From: Prorocentrum cordatum
Taxonomy: Eukaryota; Sar; Dinophyceae; Prorocentrales; Prorocentraceae
Assembly: GCA_963575745.1 (NCBI GenBank)
Contig: CAUYUJ010012847.1
Span: forward strand, 163,098-183,097
DNA length: 20,000 nt
Direction: 5' to 3'
The notes under the pieces were generated by a model. The model was given only the letters and a program-made list of their open reading frames with translations. It searched no databases and was not told the DNA's origin. Position 1 is the stretch's first letter. Every line of letters begins with the position of its first letter. This document shows positions 17,145 to 20,000 of the stretch, piece by piece. Both the position numbers and the translations under genes were made by a program.

Positions 17145-17185
17145 AGAGCGCGCTGGGGCACCCGGGGCGCGCTCTAGTGCCCCAA
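17145..17185. repeat. Overlapping inverted repeats
   Basis: AGAGCGCGC (17145-17153) pairs with GCGCGCTCT (17167-17175). Within and beyond it TGGGGCAC (from 17154) pairs with GTGCCCCA (from 17178). The two stems are mutually exclusive, which would allow two alternative folds. Confidence 0.6.
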
Positions 17186-17329
17186 GAGCGCTCGATGCGC
17201 CCCCCGGGTTCGCAGGCTCCCGAGGATTCCCAGGCTTCTGTGCCTGATGCTGTTCGCATCCTGCGCTCGTCTAGGGGAGGGGAGAGGCGGGGGAGGGGGT
17301 GACGGGGCGTAAGTGGGAGCATGGTGACG

Positions 17330-17400
17330 AGGAAGAGACGAGGAGGAGGAGGAGGAGGAGCAGGAGGAGCAGGAGGAGCAGGAGGAGGAGGAGGGATGGA
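17330..17400. repeat. GAG trinucleotide run with GCAGGAG units
   Basis: GAGGAG with three evenly placed AGCAGGAGG interruptions. A 94-codon + frame (17321-17605) passes through it as poly-Gly and continues with a Pro/Arg-rich tail; I do not trust it as a gene. Confidence 0.85.
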
Positions 17401-17685
17401 GATGGGAAGAGGGAGGCAGGCACCTTTTGGGAACCCGGAGAGGCAGCAGCCTGGGCCGAAGATCCCAAGAGGGCCTGAAGCCGACCCAAGATGCCCCCCT
17501 GACGTCTTCACAAGGGCCCCAAGGCACCCTCAGGACGGCCCCATTCGCAGCACTGGCTTATCATGGCAACTGCCAGTGAATCAAGATATGTATATACGTG
17601 TGTGAACAGTTAGAACATGTATAAGCTCTACTCCCCAAACAGTGCTTGTACTTAAGGGGCTTATTTCTTTTCGAAGAGACTTGAC
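17401..17685. other. Spacer, no gene seen
   Basis: A transition from GC-rich DNA to AT-richer DNA (17580-17660) with no repeat structure or motif that I recognise. Confidence 0.4.
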
Positions 17686-17686
17686 C

Positions 17687-17875
17687 TGTGCGGCGGAATG
17701 GCGGCTATGTGGCCGCCGTCGCCGCCCCGTCGCCGCCTCGTCTCCGCTTTCGTCTGGGCCTGCGCGGCAGTCTGGCAGCTGTGCGGCCGCCGGCGCCGCC
17801 CCATCGCCGCCTTGTCACCGCCCGTCGCCTGGGCCTGCGCGGCGGTCTGTCGGCTATGCAGCGGTCGTCGCATTG
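17687..17875. repeat. 74-75 bp GC-rich tandem repeat, about 2.5 copies
   Basis: The block GCGGCTATGTGGCCGCC at 17701 recurs as GCAGCTGTGCGGCCGCC at 17775 and as CGGCTATGCAGCGG at about 17851. CCTGCGCGGC lies between copies. The period is close to 25 codons, so several frames stay open. Confidence 0.85.
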
Positions 17876-17985
17876 CTTCGCATTGTTTTACATTGGTTTG
17901 CTTTGCATTGTATTGCATTGCTTTGGCTGCTTTGCAATCCTTTGCGTTGCTTTGCAACGCTTTGTATTGCTTGGCATCATCTAGA
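17868..17985. repeat. ATTGCTTTGC 5/10-bp degenerate array
   Basis: Words such as GCATTG, GCTTTGC and GTATTGC repeat with a 5- or 10-base step directly after the 75-bp array. Confidence 0.85.
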
Positions 17986-18059
17986 TTATACCACGTGTGT
18001 TACAATAAACCATTGTTTCGGGGCCCACGCTGGTTTGCATTTGCTGATGGAGAGGGGGA

Positions 18060-18160
18060 GCGAGAGAGAGAGAGAGGGCTCGAGACAGTGATATATCAAT
18101 TATATATACATATACATATATGTATATATGATCATGTGTATATACGCGTGTGTGTGTGTC
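18060..18160. repeat. Compound GA, TA/CATA and GT microsatellite
   Basis: GAGAGAGAG at 18062-18076, TATATACATATACATATATG at about 18103-18130, and GTGTGTGTGT at about 18148-18158. Confidence 0.9.
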
Positions 18161-18182
18161 AGCCAGCGTAGACCCCAAACAT

Positions 18183-18224
18183 TGTGGTTCTAGCAATATA
18201 CGTTGTGATATTTATGTGGTGCAC
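18183..18224. repeat. 14-bp repeat, cluster 1 (three units)
   Basis: Three consecutive 14-bp units, the last two reading TATACGTTGTGATA and TTTATGTGGTGCAC. They match the unit of the clusters at 19.2 and 19.9 kb. Confidence 0.7.
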
Positions 18225-19205
18225 TTCACCCTGCCGAAATTGAAGTTGACAACTCCATTGCTCGCGCAAACATCCCACCCACACCCGCAACTTGATTTGC
18301 AAAACCTATGCGGCGGCGATTGCGATGAGTGTTTGGTGTTGGCTGATGCATCTCTGCGGCCACGCTAGCCCGCGCATGCTCGCGCGCGCAGCGGCCAGCT
18401 AGTTCGGCGTGACCGACGCAGCTGCGGTGGCGCTGACCGCTGGGCACTTCCCGGCGGGCAGTTCAGTGCGAGTCGGCGACTTGGGCGGGCGCGATATCAT
18501 GGCAACGTCGACAGTGGTAGACACGAAGATGCTAGTAACGATGTTGATGACGGTGGTGGCAACGACGACGGGGCAGCCAGTGACGGCGCCGATGCTGATC
18601 ACGCCGGCGACGATGACGGCGCCGTCGCGTCGGTGATGCAGGTTTTAGAAGGAGTTCGACAGTCGCGCGTGGCAGACGCGCGAGAGTGGCCCGCATGGAA
18701 TTGTTTAACACGGATCGTGCCCCCCCCTCCCCAGACGCGCGCAGGGGTTTTCGAACGATTTCGACACGCGCGCGCGAAAAGCCAGCTTGGTAGCATGCTA
18801 TGAACATGAAGAAAAACCGTTTCGGTTTTCTGAAGAATTCGCAAAAGCGCGCGCAAATTTGTTTGAAAATCCGCGTTGCGAAACCCTATGTTTTCGCACT
18901 TTCGTTTGAACACTCGATTTTGATGAAGGATTTCGGCATGCGCGTGCGACGACGCGCGCGTGCGCACTTCGTCTGATGTTTTGCAAGGGATTCTTGAAAA
19001 GTTATGATTTGTGATGAACGAGTTCACGTGCAGACTGTTTTTTGCAAGCGATGACGAGGGGGGCAATACCGGTTTAGTTGGGATAGCATGAATTCACAGT
19101 TAGGATGGAAAATTGGGCAAAATCACATGTAAACCGCAATGCGACAAGGTGGGTCTGTAAGGCCCGGGGGGCGGGTGGTAGAATTTTTTGTTTGAAAGGA
19201 GACTC
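18225..19205. other. No secure gene; Asp-rich remnant and eroded repeats
   Basis: Around 18500-18660 one + frame reads a GAT/GAC-derived acidic stretch (DASNDVDDGGGNDDGAASDG), perhaps a relic of a GAT array. From 18660 to 18990 the words GCGCGCG and TTTTCGNACNNTTTCG recur at irregular spacing, a heavily eroded repeat. A 155-codon minus-strand frame spans 18599-19066 but reads only this pattern. Confidence 0.4.
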
Positions 19206-19303
19206 CATCAGGTGTGCACTCTGCGTGGTGCAATATATGTCGTGCAGTCCACGTGGTGCAATCTACACGTATCAATACAGATTGTGCAAGCTATGTGGTG
19301 CAG
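19206..19303. repeat. 14-bp repeat, cluster 2 (seven units)
   Basis: Seven contiguous 14-bp units such as TCTGCGTGGTGCAA, TATATGTCGTGCAG and TCCACGTGGTGCAA. The GTGCA core is strongest and the first six bases vary. Confidence 0.9.
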
Positions 19304-19879
19304 TCTACAAGCCCCTGGAGTAAAAAATCCAGACCGCCGAGGTCGGGGAAGAAGTTTTGATGTTCGGTTCCCGTTATGCCTGGGGGCCCCGGTACAATAT
19401 TGCAGAGGCCGCCATGGCAAAATTTCTGGTGCACCCTCACCCCCTTTAATACTATAATCGCCAAATTGGGTGAGGACCTGAAACTCGCATTTCGCCAAAT
19501 ATTTCCACCCAGAAAATGTCCGGCCGCTTCTCAGACGACCGGAAATTTTCAGAGGCCACCGGATTTTGGCGATACTCACAACAAAAATGGTCCCCTTTAT
19601 GTTGCCTGAAAGTTGCGCTTTTGCATGGGACTTCCTGCAAGTCATGTTTACATTTCTCGGCGTGGGTGGTTCTAGACAGAATTGTTGCTTCCAGTGCTCA
19701 GCGCCTTGCGGTGCCTTTCCGTTGTTCGGCGCGCGGGCCTGTCGCAGGGTCATCTCGGAAGCCATGGTCCAGAATCGAAGGTCCAGGAACGATCGAGGGT
19801 CGGAGTTCCCGGCCCCATCTGATAGCGACGATGCAAGGGGGCCTGCAGTGCCGATCCGAATTTTTTTTATCCAGAAAGT
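19304..19879. other. Unique segment between 14-bp clusters, no gene seen
   Basis: A 260-codon minus-strand frame (19208-19990) crosses this segment, but it also reads the flanking 14-bp and TA arrays, so its length is not evidence of coding. Third positions show no bias. Function unknown. Confidence 0.4.
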
Positions 19880-19935
19880 AATAAGGATTGCAATATACGC
19901 GGTGCAACTTACGTCGTGCAACCTATGTGGTGCAA
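19880..19935. repeat. 14-bp repeat, cluster 3 (four units)
   Basis: Units AATAAGGATTGCAA, TATACGCGGTGCAA, CTTACGTCGTGCAA and CCTATGTGGTGCAA, in the same orientation and phase style as cluster 2. Confidence 0.9.
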
Positions 19936-20000
19936 TATATACATATATATACATATATATATATATATATACATACATGCATGCATACATACATACATAT
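19936..20000. repeat. TA/CATA microsatellite at the window end
   Basis: TATATACATATATATACATA grading into CATGCATG and CATACATACATA. It is cut by the window edge. Confidence 0.93.

Noticed and set aside
19208-19990. 260-codon minus-strand open frame
   Set aside because: Both ends are translations of 14-bp and TA arrays. The middle has no codon bias or recognisable domain.

Overview
This window reads as nuclear DNA of a large, GC-rich, repeat-choked protist genome. The best guess is a dinoflagellate (Prorocentrum- or Polarella-like). That is inference from style: isolated short exon-like segments with strongly G/C-ending codons, long introns or spacers made of trinucleotide and minisatellite arrays, AT microsatellites beside GC-rich satellites, and no compact gene layout. 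I found no rRNA, tRNA, spliced-leader gene, CRISPR array or prokaryotic operon signal. Most open frames are by-products of low-complexity DNA.

Layout. 1-420: degenerate ACT array, then C-rich DNA. 433-1305: about ten copies of an 89-bp satellite. 1310-1849: a possible decayed exon. 1880-2340: diverged ~115-123 bp repeats. 2510-4285: two loci carrying the same dispersed repeat, each beside a TA tract; between them lie an 87-bp duplication, a GC minisatellite, a GAT array punctuated by GTCCCG, and a 12-bp array. 4881-5070: a plausible terminal exon. 5100-6500: 118-bp, 50-bp and 23-bp arrays in succession. 6570-6599: a perfect hairpin. 6760-7480: two more arrays. 8006-10296: two exon-like pieces carrying sulfotransferase motifs, separated by a GAT array. 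10330-13560: GAT, GAC and CTC tracts, GC-rich spacer and a 255-bp duplication. 13831-14271: CAT array. 14390-15847: the clearest coding block of the window, a charged protein with alternating 30- and 40-residue modules and a C-terminal heptad segment. 15955-16240: second CAT array. 16440-20000: minisatellites, a foldback element with 49-bp inverted arms, and three dispersed clusters of a 14-bp unit.

Genes. Two loci are worth a reader's time. The first is a partial, intron-split sulfotransferase-like gene on the + strand. It shows a D-S-S-P block in one exon and the 3'-phosphate-binding R-x7-S signature in the next. Its 5'-phosphosulfate loop exon was not seen. The second is the A/B modular repeat protein on the + strand, which I cannot assign to a known family. 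All plausible exons are on the + strand, consistent with unidirectional gene arrangement. I see no evidence that the two loci work together.
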